Shown here: in pieces, positions 1 to 10,908 of the stretch | Layout of the letters: the number at the start of each line of letters is the position of its first letter | Position numbering within the stretch: position 1 is the first letter of the stretch | Notes under the pieces: model-generated | Told to the model about the DNA's origin: nothing | Seen by the model: only the letters and a program-made list of their open reading frames with translations | Databases searched by the model: none | NCBI GenBank assembly: GCA_963800065.1 | Contig: CAWCZO010000007.1 | Span: 248,001 to 312,000, forward strand | Direction of reading: 5' to 3' | DNA length: 64,000 nucleotides | Origin: CAWJFJ01 sp963800065 | Lineage (GTDB): Bacteria > Actinomycetota > Acidimicrobiia > Acidimicrobiales > UBA8190 | Made by a program: the position numbers and the translations under genes

Positions 1-492
1 CGACCACGAAGGTCGGCGCCCCACCGTCGAAGTTCTCGGGATGGGCGTCGGCCGCCTCGAGGGCTCCGAGCACGGCGTTGCGCAACCGCCGGGCGTCGCC
101 GAGCGTGTAGAGCGGCCGGGCGTGGACGTCCGCGCCGGTGATGCCGAAGAACCCGGCCGTGGCCCCGGTTCCCACGATCAGGTGGTCGTAGTCGACGGTG
201 GAGCCGTCGGTGAGGGTCGCCCGGCGCCGGTCGAGGTCGACGGAGGCCACCCGGCCGTGGCGGAAGACGACGTTGCGGTCGTGACGGAAGATGGTGCGGA
301 CCGGGTAGGCGACGTCAGCCGGATCGAGTCCGGCCGTGGCCACCTGGTAGAGCAGGGGCTGGAAGGTGTGGAAGTTGTGCTGATCGATCAGCGTCACCTC
401 GACGGGTCCTCCGGCCAGCTGCCTGGCCGCGGCGAGGCCGGCGAACCCGCAGCCGATCACCACGACGCGGTCCACGGCGGCAGAGGATGACA
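1..492 (-). CDS. ndh: Type II NADH dehydrogenase (NDH-2), N-terminal part, runs off left edge
   Basis: FAD-dependent oxidoreductase that passes electrons from NADH to quinone at the inner face of the membrane without pumping protons. About 164 residues are in the window and the frame is unbroken. The N-terminal dinucleotide fold reads VVVIGCGFAGLAAARQL, followed by VTLIDQHNFHTFQPLLYQVA, a signature of the NDH-2 family, and later LIVGTGATAGFFGI, the second nucleotide-contact segment. GTG at 492 is chosen because it gives six residues before the Rossmann strand; GTG at 474 is possible. The gene lies 40 nt downstream of the E1 dehydrogenase gene on the same strand, so co-transcription is likely. 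The C-terminal half lies outside the window, so the membrane anchor cannot be assessed. Confidence 0.88.
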
Positions 493-531
493 CGGCAGCG
501 GGGTCCCGTGGAAGCCCGTGTCCGGGAGCGG

Positions 532-2751
532 TCAGCGCGCCGCCAGGGCCCGGGCCGCCGTCGTGATGTCGACCACCTGCGGAAGGATCGCCTCCTCCAG
601 TGACGGTTCGTAGGCCACGAAGGTGTCGGCCGCCGCCACCCGGGTGACGGGGGCGTCCAGGGCCCAGAAGCAGTGCTCTGCCGTCCAGGCCGCCACCTCG
701 GCGCCGAATCCGGCGGTCAGGGTGTCCTCGTGGACGACCAGGAGCCGACCCGTGCGTTCGACGGACTCGGACACGAGCTCCTGGTCCCACGGAGCCACCG
801 TCCGCAGGTCGATCACCTCGACGCTGCACCCCTCGTCGGCGAGCTCGCCGGCGGCCACGAGCGACTTCTGGACGGTGGCCCCCCACGTGACGATGGTGAG
901 GTCCCGTCCGGGTCGGGCCACCGTGCCGCGACCGAAGGGAACCGTCCATCCTTCCGGGGGATAGGGGTCGGCGGCGTAGCGCTGGCGGTAGAGGTGCTTG
1001 TGCTCGAGGAACAGCACGGGATCGTCCGAGGCGAACGCCGTCCGCAACAGGCCGACGGCGTCGCGCGCGCGCGACGGGAAGGCCACCAGCAGGCCGGGGA
1101 TGTGGGCGAAGATCGACTCGCCGCTCTGGGAGTGCCAGATGCCTCCGCCCGTCAGGTAGCCGCCGATGGCCACCCGGACGACCAGGGGACACGAGAAGGC
1201 ACCGTTCGAGCGCCAACGGATGGTGGCCGCCTCGCTCCGCAGCTGTTGCATGGCCGGCCAGATGTAGTCGAAGAACTGGATCTCGGCACAGGGGCGCAGT
1301 CCGCGCAGCGCCTGGCCGACGCCGCGGCCGACGATGTTCGACTCGGCCAGCGGGGTGTTGTAGCAGCGCGCCGAGCCGAAGCGTCGCTGCAGTCCCCGTG
1401 TCACGCCGAACACCCCGCCCTTGCCCTCGACGTCGTCGAGGACGTCGTCGTCGGCGTCGGCGACGTCCTCGCCGAAGACCCTGATCCGTTCGTCGGCGGC
1501 CAGGAGTTCGTGCAGGGTCCGGCCGATGGCGTCGGCCAGCAGGACGGGCTCGGCCGACGGATCGGGGACGGGACGGGGTGCCGGTGCGGGCCGGGAGGTG
1601 GCGGCCACCACATGGTCCGTCACGGTGGCCGGGTCGGGACGGGGCGCGGCGAGGGCTTCGTCGGCGGCCCGGGCGGCGGTGTCCTTGGCCTCGGCGCGGA
1701 TGGCCTGCGCCTCGATCGGCCGTCAGGACGCCGCTGCCGACGAGGGCCCGTTCGAAGGTGTCGATGGGGTCGTGGGCCAGTTCCCGGGCCAGCTCGTCGG
1801 CGCCGCGGTACTTGGCCTGGGAGTCGGCCGCCGAGTGGGAGTACGGACGGGTGACGCGGGCGTGGATGAGACCCGGTCCCTCGCCGGCGCGCACCCGGGC
1901 CACCGCCCGGGCGCCCACCGTGCGGCAGGCGGCGTAGTCCCATCCGTCCACCTTCGTCACGGCCAGTCCCCGGAAGCCCCGGACCAGCTCCGACACCGGG
2001 GCCGGGGCCTGGTCGGCCGATCGGACCGAGATGGCGTAGCCGTTGTCGGCCACCACGTAGAGCACGGGAAGGTGGAGCCGGCAGGCCGTGTTCAGGCTCT
2101 CCCAGAACTCCCCCTCCGACGTCGTCCCCTCGCCGAGCGACACGTAGGTGAGTTCGTCGCCGTGCGTGCGACATCCCGGCAGCCCCGGTCGTCGCGCCAG
2201 ATAGCGGCCCGCCTCGGCGCAGCCCACGGCGGGCAGGCACTGGCTGCCCGTCGGACTGGACTGGGTGACGATGTTCCTGCTGACGTCGCCCCAGTGGCAC
2301 GGCATCTGCCGACCACCGGAGGCCGGATCCTCCGAGGAGCCCACCGCCTCCAGGAGGATGTCGCGCGGCGTCACCCCCAGGGCGAGGACGAGGGCACGGT
2401 CGCGGTAGTAGGGGAAGAACCAGTCGTAGGCGGGTCGCAGCGACCGGGCCAGGGAGGTGAGGAGGATCTCGTGTCCGGCCCCCGAGATCTGGAAGAACAC
2501 CCGGCTCTGCTTCTGCAGGAGGATCTCCCGGTCGTCGAGGGCGCGCGACAGACAGGCCAGGCGGAAGTCCTCGATGAGCTCGTCGCCGGGAAAGGCGCCA
2601 GCGGCCCGCCGGGGACGCCGACGCGCCGTGGGTTCTCCCGGAGCCGGCCCGGCGCTCGCCGGTCGTCGGGTTCGACGGCGGCCCTCGACCCTGCGGCCCG
2701 TGCCCCGGTGGCGTCCGCCCCGGTGGCGTCCGCCCCGGTGGCTTCGTGCAT
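532..2751 (-). CDS. 2-oxoacid dehydrogenase E1, fused alpha and beta subunits (two frame breaks)
   Basis: Thiamine-diphosphate E1 of a pyruvate or branched-chain 2-oxoacid dehydrogenase complex. The alpha part (about 2590 to 1715) has LACLSRALDDREILLQKQ, PYYRDRALVLALG and LYVVADNGYAIS. The beta part (about 1600 to 532) has IRVFGEDVADADDDVLDDV, GGVFGVTRGL and a normal transketolase C-terminal domain. The linker EAQAIRAEAKDTAAR joins the alpha end to the beta start in one frame, and no stop lies between them. This is why I call a single chain of about 740 residues, a form known in some actinobacteria. Frame breaks sit near 2587 (one base missing) and 1714 (one base extra). A separate beta starting at GTG 1623 is the alternative. 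The N terminus carries three ATGAD repeats. It probably forms an operon with ndh. Confidence 0.8.
2702..2742. repeat. 15-bp tandem repeat, 2.7 copies, in the E1 N-terminus
   Basis: The unit gccccggtggcgtcc occurs at 2702-2716 and 2717-2731, with a partial copy to 2742. It encodes an Ala-Thr-Gly-Ala-Asp repeat right after the E1 start codon. Being a multiple of three, it can vary in copy number without breaking the frame. Confidence 0.85.
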
Positions 2752-2759
2752 CGTCTCCG

Positions 2760-2765
2760 ACGCTA
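2760..2765 (-). promoter_or_regulatory. -10 box TAGCGT, 8 nt before the E1 start (leaderless type)
   Basis: TAGCGT on the minus strand is followed by 8 nt and then ATG at 2751. No Shine-Dalgarno lies between, so transcription probably starts at or next to the start codon. Inference from position and from the same arrangement at other genes here. Confidence 0.5.
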
Positions 2766-2918
2766 CCGCTTCCCCCCGTCGGGGGAGGTCCTCACCGCCC
2801 TCACCGACGGCGGGCGGACCCCACCCGGTGTGTCCGCCATACCCGTCGGCTGTCACACCCCACCGGTACGCTCGACGGGTAGCGCCGGTGACCCAGCGAG
2901 CCGGCCCGGAAGGACACC

Positions 2919-4358
2919 ATGAACACCTGGAGTCGGCTCTCGTGATCATCGGATTCGTCGTCGGAATGGTGGCGGGCGTGGCCGTGGGCGGCGCCGTCGT
3001 GCTCGTGGTGTCCTCCAGTCGCCTGTCGAGGCGCCTGTCGACGCTCCACTCGCAGCACGCGGCGGCCTCGTCGTCGGCCGACGCCGAACTGGTCCGCCTG
3101 CGGGGCCTGCTCGACCAGGAGCGGGCCACGGCGGCCGAACGCCAGGCCACGCACGAGGAGGCCCGGGAGCTGGCCGCCGGCGTCTTCGCCGAGCTGTCGA
3201 CCAAGGCCCTCGAGCAGAACAACGCCCAATTCCTGGCCCTGGCCGACGCCCGTCTCATGGAGGCCCGGCAGGCGGCCCAGGGCGACCTCGACCAGCGCCG
3301 GCAGGCCATCGAGCAGCTCCTCACCCCGTCTGGCCGATCAGCTCGGCCGCTACGAGCAGGGCCTGCGCCTGCTCGAGCTCGAGCGCCAACGTGCCTACAC
3401 CGGGCTGAGCGCCCAGGTGCAGCAGCTGGCCGAGTCCCAGGAGCGATTGCAGTCCGAGACCCGGAACCTGGTGACCGCGCTGCGTTCGCCGGCCACCCGG
3501 GGGCGGTGGGGCGAGATGCAGTTGCGCCGGGTGGTGGAGATGGCGGGGATGCTCGAGCACTGCGATTTCGAGGAGCAGGTCCAGACCGAGGGGGACGAGG
3601 GACGGCTGCGTCCCGACATGGTGGTCCACCTGCCCGGGGCCAAGCGGGTCGTCGTCGACGCCAAGGTGCCCATGCAGGCGTTCCTCGACGCCACCGACGC
3701 CACCGACGAACCGTCGCGCAAGACGCATCTCGTCAGTCACGCCCGGCAACTGCGGGCCCACATCGACGCCCTGTCGAAGAAGTCGTACTGGCAGCAGTTC
3801 GACGACTCGCCCGAGTTCGTCGTCGCCTTCATCCCCGGTGACCCTCTGCTCGCCGCCGCCCTCGAACACGACTCGTCGCTGCTCGAGCACGCCGTGACCA
3901 ACCACGTCCTGTTGGCGACACCGACGACCCTGATCGGGCTCCTGCGCGCCGTCGCCTACGGATGGCAGCAGGACGCCCTGGCCGAGAACGCCCGCGAGGT
4001 CCAGCAGATCGGTCGTGAGCTCTACAAGCGGCTGGCCACCTTCGGGGAGCACATGGCCCGCACCGGGCGCAGTCTGAGCGGGGCCGTCGACGCCTACAAC
4101 AAGGCGGTGGGGTCCCTCGAACGCAACGTGATGCCCCAGGCTCGTCGGTTCCAGGAGCTGGGCGTGGGCGGGTCGGACAAGGACGTCCCGATGCTCGACC
4201 AGGTGGACGCCGTCGCCCGCCGCCTGCAGGCGGCCCGAATTGAGCGGCTCCGTGCGGCCCGTGGCGAGAAGCCGCCGGGATTGGAACTGCTCGAGGGATC
4301 GGGCGACGACGGCCCGAGCTTCCCGGCGCGGCCGAGGGCTGAGCCGTCGGTCAGGTGA
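2919..4358 (+). CDS. rmuC: DNA recombination protein RmuC (frame-broken)
   Basis: RmuC-family protein with a predicted nuclease-like core, linked in E. coli to limiting recombination at inverted repeats. It has an N-terminal membrane segment (VIIGFVVGMVAGVAVGG), then a coiled-coil stretch, then the conserved core SPATRGRWGEMQLRRVVEMA with VVVDAKVPMQAFLDA and FVVAFIPGDPLLAAALE. A frame change near 3329 splits it. ATG at 2919 has a good Shine-Dalgarno (GGAAGGA at 2908-2914), but its frame stops after eight codons and the membrane segment is read from GTG 2942. One missing base near 2940 would reconcile these. The stop overlaps the convergent addA-like stop, placing two repair loci tail to tail. 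Confidence 0.88.
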
Positions 4359-7300
4359 CGACGAGGTCGTCGGCCAGCCGGCGCGCCCGGGCCAGGCGAC
4401 GGCCAGATCGTCGCCCTCGAGGACGTGCTCCCACGGCTCGGCACCGCCGACGAAGACGAGGACGCACCGGGTCACGGGCCGGCCCGTCGACGACTTCCAG
4501 GGCGACGGCGTAGGCCGCCACCTGGAGCCGGTAGGCGGCGACGGCGGCGGCGGGCCGCCACCCGGGATGCGTCGGTCTTGTAGTCGACCACGACGAGCCG
4601 TCGTCGTCCTCGAACAGGAGATCGACGAATCCTTCGAGGACGCCACCGTCGCCGACGGGAGTCGTCACGAACACCTCGCGCCAGTGCCGGCGCGAGGCGG
4701 CGTGCGTCACCGTCGGGCTGGCGAGGGCGCGGCCACCATGGTCGCCACCTCCGACGCGTGGGCGGCCGCCCCGTGGCCGAGCACGGGCCCGGGCCACCTC
4801 GTCGGCCGGCCGGCCCGCGGCGTCGCATCCGGTGGACAGATCGATATCGGCCAGCGCGGCGTGCACGGCCCGTCCGACCCGGCGCGCGTCGGTCCGGTGC
4901 TCCCACCCGGCGACGGGGGAGTCGGGCCATCCGGGATCGACCGGGCGGCGTCGACGGGTCCGGCGGCGCCCGCCGGTCCGTGGCGCCGGGGCCGGGCGCC
5001 GCGTGCTGGGCGACCGCCGTCGCCGTGGTGACCGGTCGGCGGCGCAGCGCGGCCAGCAGACGGGTGCGGTCGGCCTCCCAGTGCGCCGGTAGGCGCCGCG
5101 CCGACCGGTGCGCGCTCGGTGGCACGGGACCGGTCCGTCGACCGGCCACCGTGATCGTCCGCACCGTCGCCGTCGCCTCCCGCCACGGTCCGTCGGTGGT
5201 GACGATGTCGGGCAGCCCCCGCCACAGGGCCGGGTTCTCGGCGCAGATCCTCGTCACCAGCGCGGCCAGGCTCGCGTCGGGGCCCCGTTGTCTGCTGCTT
5301 GTGGTGCAGGCACACCACGAGGTGGTCGCGGGCCCTCGTCATGCCGACGTACAGCAGACGGTGCTGCTCGAGGACGTCGAGATGCTGGTCGCGCAGAGCC
5401 GGCCTGTTCGAAGCCGGCGGTGCGGAAGGGGCCGACGTGGACCTCGGGGAGGTGGTGCTCGGTCCAGACCACCGCCGGAGGTCGCGGTCCGTCGGCCTGA
5501 TCGCGTTCGAGGCCGGCCAGGACGACGACGGGGAACTCGAGGCCTTTGGCGCCGTGGATGGTCATGACCCGCACGGCGTCGTCGTCGGGATCGGGAGGTC
5601 CCACACCACCGACGCGCCCGTCGCCCTCGGCCCGAAGGTCGGCCCAGGTGAGGAAGGCCCGCAAGGTCCCGCCCGGGGTTTCGTCGAAGAGGCGGGCCTG
5701 GTCCTGCAGCCACCGCAGCCGGTGCCAGTGGTCACGGGGACGGCGGTGGGACAGGGCGAGCTCGAAGCTGCGCAGCTCGTCGTAGGCGGCCGCCACCATG
5801 GCCGACGGCTCGGACCACCACCGCCGGCGGTGCAGACGGTCGAGAACGGCCATGGCCAGGGCCACCGGGTGGTCCCCGAGGCCCGGTGGCGGGGCCGCGC
5901 GTGGATCCCACGTCCCGCCGGCCGCGTGCCAGGTCACGAGGTCGTCGTCGCCGCAGGCCAGACCGGGTGATCGCAGCGCGCCGAGGACGGCCACGGCGTC
6001 GGCGGGGTCGTCGACGGCCCGCAGGACGGCCAGCACCTCGCGCACCTCCTCGGCGCCCCACAGCAGGGCCGCGCCCTTCGAGCCGGTAGGGGATGCCGGC
6101 GTCCTCGAAGGCCTCCTCCAGGGCGGCGAGCGACGAGCGGGCCGGGATCAGCACGGCCACGTCGCCCCACCGTGCCGGGCGGCGGGTCCCGCCGTGCTCG
6201 GGGTCCTCCACCAGCCATCCGTCGCCCACCATGTGGTCGATCGCCGTCGCCGCGTCGCGCCGCCGCCCGGCGGCGGATCTCGGGGGTGGAGGTGGCCAGG
6301 GCTCCGCCGACCATGACGACCGGGACGGGACGGCCCCGGGGCCGCGTGCCGTTCCCGGCCCGGGCGCCGGGTCGTCGGCGCCGGATGGTCGGGGCTCGAG
6401 CCCGTCGAAGGTCAGTTGCACGGCCCGGCACCGCCGGGGCCCGGCCGGCGTCCCCTGACGCGGTCCCCGTCGCCGGCCGGTCGGCGCTCGCGTGCCGCGT
6501 GCAGGGCGATGGTGCGGCGGCCTGACCGGGAACGAGCCGTCGCCGAAGATCTCCTCGAACACGACGTTGACGAACTCGACGATGCCGGGGACCGATCGAA
6601 AGTTGGTCTGCAGGACGACGGTGGAACCGATCTCGGCGCTGACGCGGTCGAAGAGCTCGATGTCGGCCCGGCGGAAACGGTAGATGGACTGCTTCGGATC
6701 ACCCACGACGAACAGCGCGCCGGGTCGGGCACCTCCCACGTCGCCGCTCCGTCGACGGCGGCGGCCAGCCGGGCCGCCAGCTCCACCTGGATCGGGTCGG
6801 TGTCCTGGAACTCGTCGATGAGCAGCCGGCGGTAGCGCCGGCGCGGAGCACGGCCAGACCGTCGCCGCCGGCGCGCACGAGCCGCCGGGCGTGGACGAGA
6901 AGGTCGTGGAAGGTGAGCCGGCCCTCCATCCGCCGCTCCTCGGCGGCGGCCAGGGTGAAGGTGGCCAGCCGGGCCACCAGATCTCCGAGAACGGCCCGCC
7001 GCACGCCGTCGAGGAGGTCGAGGCGGATCTGTTCGGCCTCGGCACAGGCGGCACGCACCTCGGCGACGTGGCCGGTCCAGTTCTCCTGTCGGCCGTGAGC
7101 GCAGCGAAACGGCGGCAGGGTGTCGAGGAGCTGGAGCACCTCCAGGGTGTCGGGGCGCCCGCCCGTCAGCAGGGCCAGGGCGTCGGTCACCGTGCCCCGC
7201 AGGTGGAGAGCCATCTTGTCGTCGTCGTCGGTGCACCAGCCGCAGGTGTCCAGGGCGCGGTCGAGGGCGTCGATGACCGGACCGGGATCGGTCGAGGGCC

Positions 7301-7976
7301 AGTGCGCGTCGCACGCGGCGCCCGGCGGAGGTAGTCGAGCCCTCCGTCTTCGAGCCGGTCCCAGTGGCCGTGCAGGTTCCAGGCCACGGCGGCGAGATCG
7401 GTGTGGCGAAGTCCCACCGAGAACCCGAGCACCAGGGCACGCTCGGCGTCGGGATCGTCGAGCAGAGCGTCGGCGAACCGGGTCCAGCGCGCGTCGAAGT
7501 CCGCCGTGTCGGCGGTGTCGTCGAGCACGTCGAATCCCGGTGGGAGCCCGGCGTCGACGCAGTGCTCGAGCAGGATGCGCTCGGGCGAAGGAGTGCAGGG
7601 TGCAGATGGCGGCGTCGTCGACCTCGTCGCGGGCCGCCACCATGCGGTCGTCGCCGTCGTCCGCCGCCGCGTCGATCGCCCGTCGGATCTGTTGGCGCAG
7701 CTCGGCGGCGGCCGCCTCGGTGAAGGTGATGGCGGCGATCTCGCGGAGCGACACTGCACCGGTGCGCACCAGCGCCACGATGCGGCCCACCAAGGCCGTC
7801 GTCTTGCCGGTGCCGGCCCCGGCCACCACCATGAGGTTGGCGTCGAGGTCCTGGGCGATCCGGAGGCGGCGCCGCGCCGTCACCGGCGTGGCTCGCTCAC
7901 GACCATGGCCGTCGTCGGGATCGACGAATCGCTTGACCACGGAACCGGCCAAGCCGTCGGGTACGTCACCGTTCAC
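4351..7976 (-). CDS. AddA-like UvrD-family helicase with C-terminal RecB-type nuclease (frame-broken)
   Basis: Helicase-nuclease subunit for processing double-strand DNA ends. About 1,200 residues are readable across several frame changes. Visible in order: Walker A VAGAGTGKTTALVGRI, AAITFTEAAAAELR, CTLHSFA, Walker B LLIDEFQDTDP, VVGDPKQSIYRFR, TNFRSVPGIVEFVN, MTIHGAKGLEFPVVVLAG, VGMTRARDHLVV, and the nuclease motif GFVDLLFEDDDG followed by VVVDYKTD. GTG at 7976 overlaps the stop of the upstream addB-like gene by two bases, so translation is coupled. Frame changes are visible near 7585, 7340 and 6830, with more towards the 3' end. AdnA/AdnB of mycobacteria is the alternative family name; the Fe-S nuclease of the partner supports AddAB-like. 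Confidence 0.85.
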
Positions 7977-10870
7977 CAGGGTGACCACGCCGTGGAGCTC
8001 GGCGCGTTGTACTTGCGGCCCCACTGCCGGTCGCGTGACGTCGGGCACACGGGTCGAAGTCGCAGCCGGTGCAGTTGGCGAAGCTCCCGAACGTCGGTGC
8101 CCCGGGGACACCGGGGAAACATCCGTCCTCCACCCCGTCGGCGATCAGCCGGACGACCTGGCGGAACCGCGCCTCGACGTCGTCGGTGACGACGAGATGG
8201 AAGCACGGCGCGCTGCGTTCGCCCGACAGCAGCCAGTAGCGGGCGTGGACCGGCCGCGGACCGCCGAACCGGTCCGGCGCGGCCATGGCGTAGAGGGGCA
8301 GCTGCAGGAGCTTGCCGCCGGCCACCGGATCACGGGTCAGGTCACTCAGGCGTCCCTGGCGTCCCGTCTTGTAGTCCGACACCATCAGCTGTCCGGACGA
8401 GGTCCGGTCGACCCGGTCGACGCTGCCCTGAAAGGCCACGGATCGACCGTCGTCCAGGACGACGGTGACCGGCGGGGCGTCGTCGCCGTCGCCGGCGCCG
8501 AAGGAGAGCTCGGCGGCGATGGGTTCGATGTCACCCTCCTCGGCATGGAAGCGCCGCAGGTCACGGACGATGGCGGACCGGTCCATCCGCCACAGGAGAG
8601 GCTTGCCCACCAGACCGCCGCTCTCGGCCTCGTCGAGGCGGGCGGCGGCGATGGCCAGGAGTCGTTCGAGCGAGCGCTGCGCCGCCGCACGCGTTCGGCG
8701 ACGTAGTCCTCGAGGATGGCGTGGACGAGGGTGCCCGCGTGTGATCGGCTCGATGCGCCACAGCTCCTCGGGCCGGACGCGCCCCGACACCCGCAGGACG
8801 CGTTCGAAGAGATAGCGCCGGGGACACTTGGCGTAGGTCTCGAAGCGGGTGGCCGACACCGGTGTCCCCGGATCGAAGGCCGACACGCGGCCCGGCCCGA
8901 CGTAGCCGTCGAAGCGGGTGAAGCGCACGCCGGCCCGCCTGCGCGCGGCCTCGAACCCGCGGGCCAGGCGGTCGTCGCCGGCGGCGGGTGCACGGCCGGA
9001 TCGCCACCGCCACGCACCCACCGGTCGAGCTCGCGCAACTCGAATTCCCGGCCGAGAGGGCGGGCTCGGCGTCGGCCAGGCCGGCGGCGAAGGAGTCCAC
9101 CTCCCGCCGGGCGTGTCGGGCGTCCACCAGATCGTCCAGCCAGCGCGACGGGACCTGGGCGCGACCGGTGCGGGAGTCACCCCGGGGAAGCGTGCCGACG
9201 CGCTCACGCGAGCCGGCGGCGACGGCGCACCGGAGGTCGTCACGCAGGGCCTCGTGGCGTTCGGCCCGGGTGCGCAGGGTTCCCGACGTGTCCAGCCGTC
9301 GGACCTCGTCGCCCAGAAGACCGTCGTCGCCGCCGGACCGGGGACCAGGGCGTCGGCCAGACCGGTGACGACCACGGTGTCGAACCGCAGACCTCGGGCC
9401 GCCGAGTACGGGCGCCACGAAGACCCCGTCGCCGAAGCCGCCATCCGAGAGCTCGTGGGCGTCGGGACCGGGTTCGACTCGAGCTGCGTCCGCACGGCGC
9501 GACGGAACGACGTCAGATCGGCGCCGGTCGAGACCCGGTCGAGGTCACACAGCGCCGACACGACGCCGCGCACCTGCCGGGCGGCGGCCACCTCGGCCGC
9601 GGGCCACCGGTCCGACGCCGTCGGGGGGCAGATAGTGGTCGAGGAGGCCGACGGCCCACGCAGCTGAGCGCTTCCCACGAGCGGCCGGGCGGCGCCGCCC
9701 GGCGCACGAGGTCGTCGATGAAGGCGGCCAGGGCCGCCGCGTCGTCGGCGTCGGGACCGCCCCGGTCGGCCACACGGCCGAGCCGCTCGTGCCACTGCCC
9801 GGCTCCCCGGACGACTCCGGCGGCGGCCGACACGACGTCCCAGCGGCTGGCGGGGACGGGGCGGCCTCCCGGGGCCCGGCCGTGACCGGCGCGGCCGAGA
9901 GCCACCCGATGACCTCGTCGGCGTGGCCAGTCGCCGGCGGCCAGCTCGAGCAGGCCGAGCAGGGCCCGACCGGTGGCCGAACGGTGGAGACCGCCCAGCG
10001 CTCGGGCCCGTTGCTGGCCACTCCGGCCGCGGTCAGCTGCTGGCGCAGGACGCGGGCGTAGGTGGGGCCGGGGGGATGGAAGACGGCCTGTTGCCACAGC
10101 GGGACCCCGGTTCGGCGGCGGCGATGATCGATCGCACGGCGCTCCGCGCCTCCTCGTCGGGGTCGGCGCAGGAGCGGACCTCGGTGAGAGTGGCGCTCGG
10201 TCCGCGCCGGTGACCGCTGGGTCGGCGCCGAGCCCCGAGGCGCCGAGGATGCCCTCGGCGGGGGCGACGGCCCGAGCTGCCAGGTCACCACGGGCCCGAG
10301 GCCGGACGTCCGACGGGCGTCGGGCGACGGCCACGGCCTCGTCGGCGACGTCGGCGACGTCGGCCAGTCCGCAGTCGTGCAGGTGGCGCCGCACGGCCAC
10401 GAGGAGGGCGACGAGGTCACCGCCCCGCCCGCGCGCGCCGGCCGATGGCGTCGAGCGTGGCCGGCGGGCACCGGCGCAGTTCGACCAGGGCCCGCTGGAG
10501 CTCAACAGAGCCGACGGATGGGACGAGAACCGCCCGAGCCAGCCCCCGGCGGCGCCCGGCCTCGGGTCCGGATGACCTCGAGATCGACCGCCGGCGAGGC
10601 CACCCGCAGGCCGCGGGCGGCGAGCGGGGGTCCACCGAGCGTCCGCAGCAGGGCGGGGGACGGTCGTGCAGGTGAGGTTGGCCCAGCCCCGCCCGCGACC
10701 GTCGCCGATCCGGTCCCGAGCGCCCGCCGGACGAACACGGCCGCGTAGCCCGAGGGCGCCACCACCGTCACCGGCGCCAGGGGGTCGTCGCCCTTGGCCT
10801 CGGCCAGCTCCCGACCCAGGTCCTCGAGCGCGGCATCGACGGCGGCGGAGGGGGGCGAGCCGGGCATCAC
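7973..10870 (-). CDS. AddB-like PD-(D/E)XK nuclease with Fe-S cluster motif (frame-broken)
   Basis: Partner subunit of the helicase-nuclease. The N-terminus VTVVAPSGYAAVFVRRALG sits where a Walker A would be but lacks GKT, so helicase activity is probably lost, as in AddB-type subunits. The C-terminal nuclease has FETYAKCPRRYLFERVL, VHAILEDYV, GSVDRVD and VSDYKTGRQ. It ends with CTGCDFDPVC, which with the earlier Cys matches the four-Cys Fe-S staple of AddB nucleases. The stop at 7973 is read after one missing base near 8045. GTG at 10870 follows a TAGCAT box by 6 nt. The central half is poorly conserved and heavily frame-shifted, so residue-level reading there is unreliable. Confidence 0.8.
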
Positions 10871-10876
10871 CGGCGC

Positions 10877-10882
10877 ATGCTA
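10877..10882 (-). promoter_or_regulatory. -10 box TAGCAT, 6 nt before the addB-like start
   Basis: TAGCAT on the minus strand, 6 nt, then GTG ATG. No ribosome-binding site is visible, consistent with a leaderless mRNA for the addB-addA pair. Confidence 0.5.
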
Positions 10883-10908
10883 CGGCCCGGTTGTGGCGGC
10901 GCCGCCCG

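Noticed and set aside
1421..3841. 806-residue open frame on the plus strand
   Set aside because: It runs antisense through E1 and out of frame through rmuC. Its composition is Arg/Ala/Gly-rich without motifs, typical of shadow frames in 70% GC DNA.
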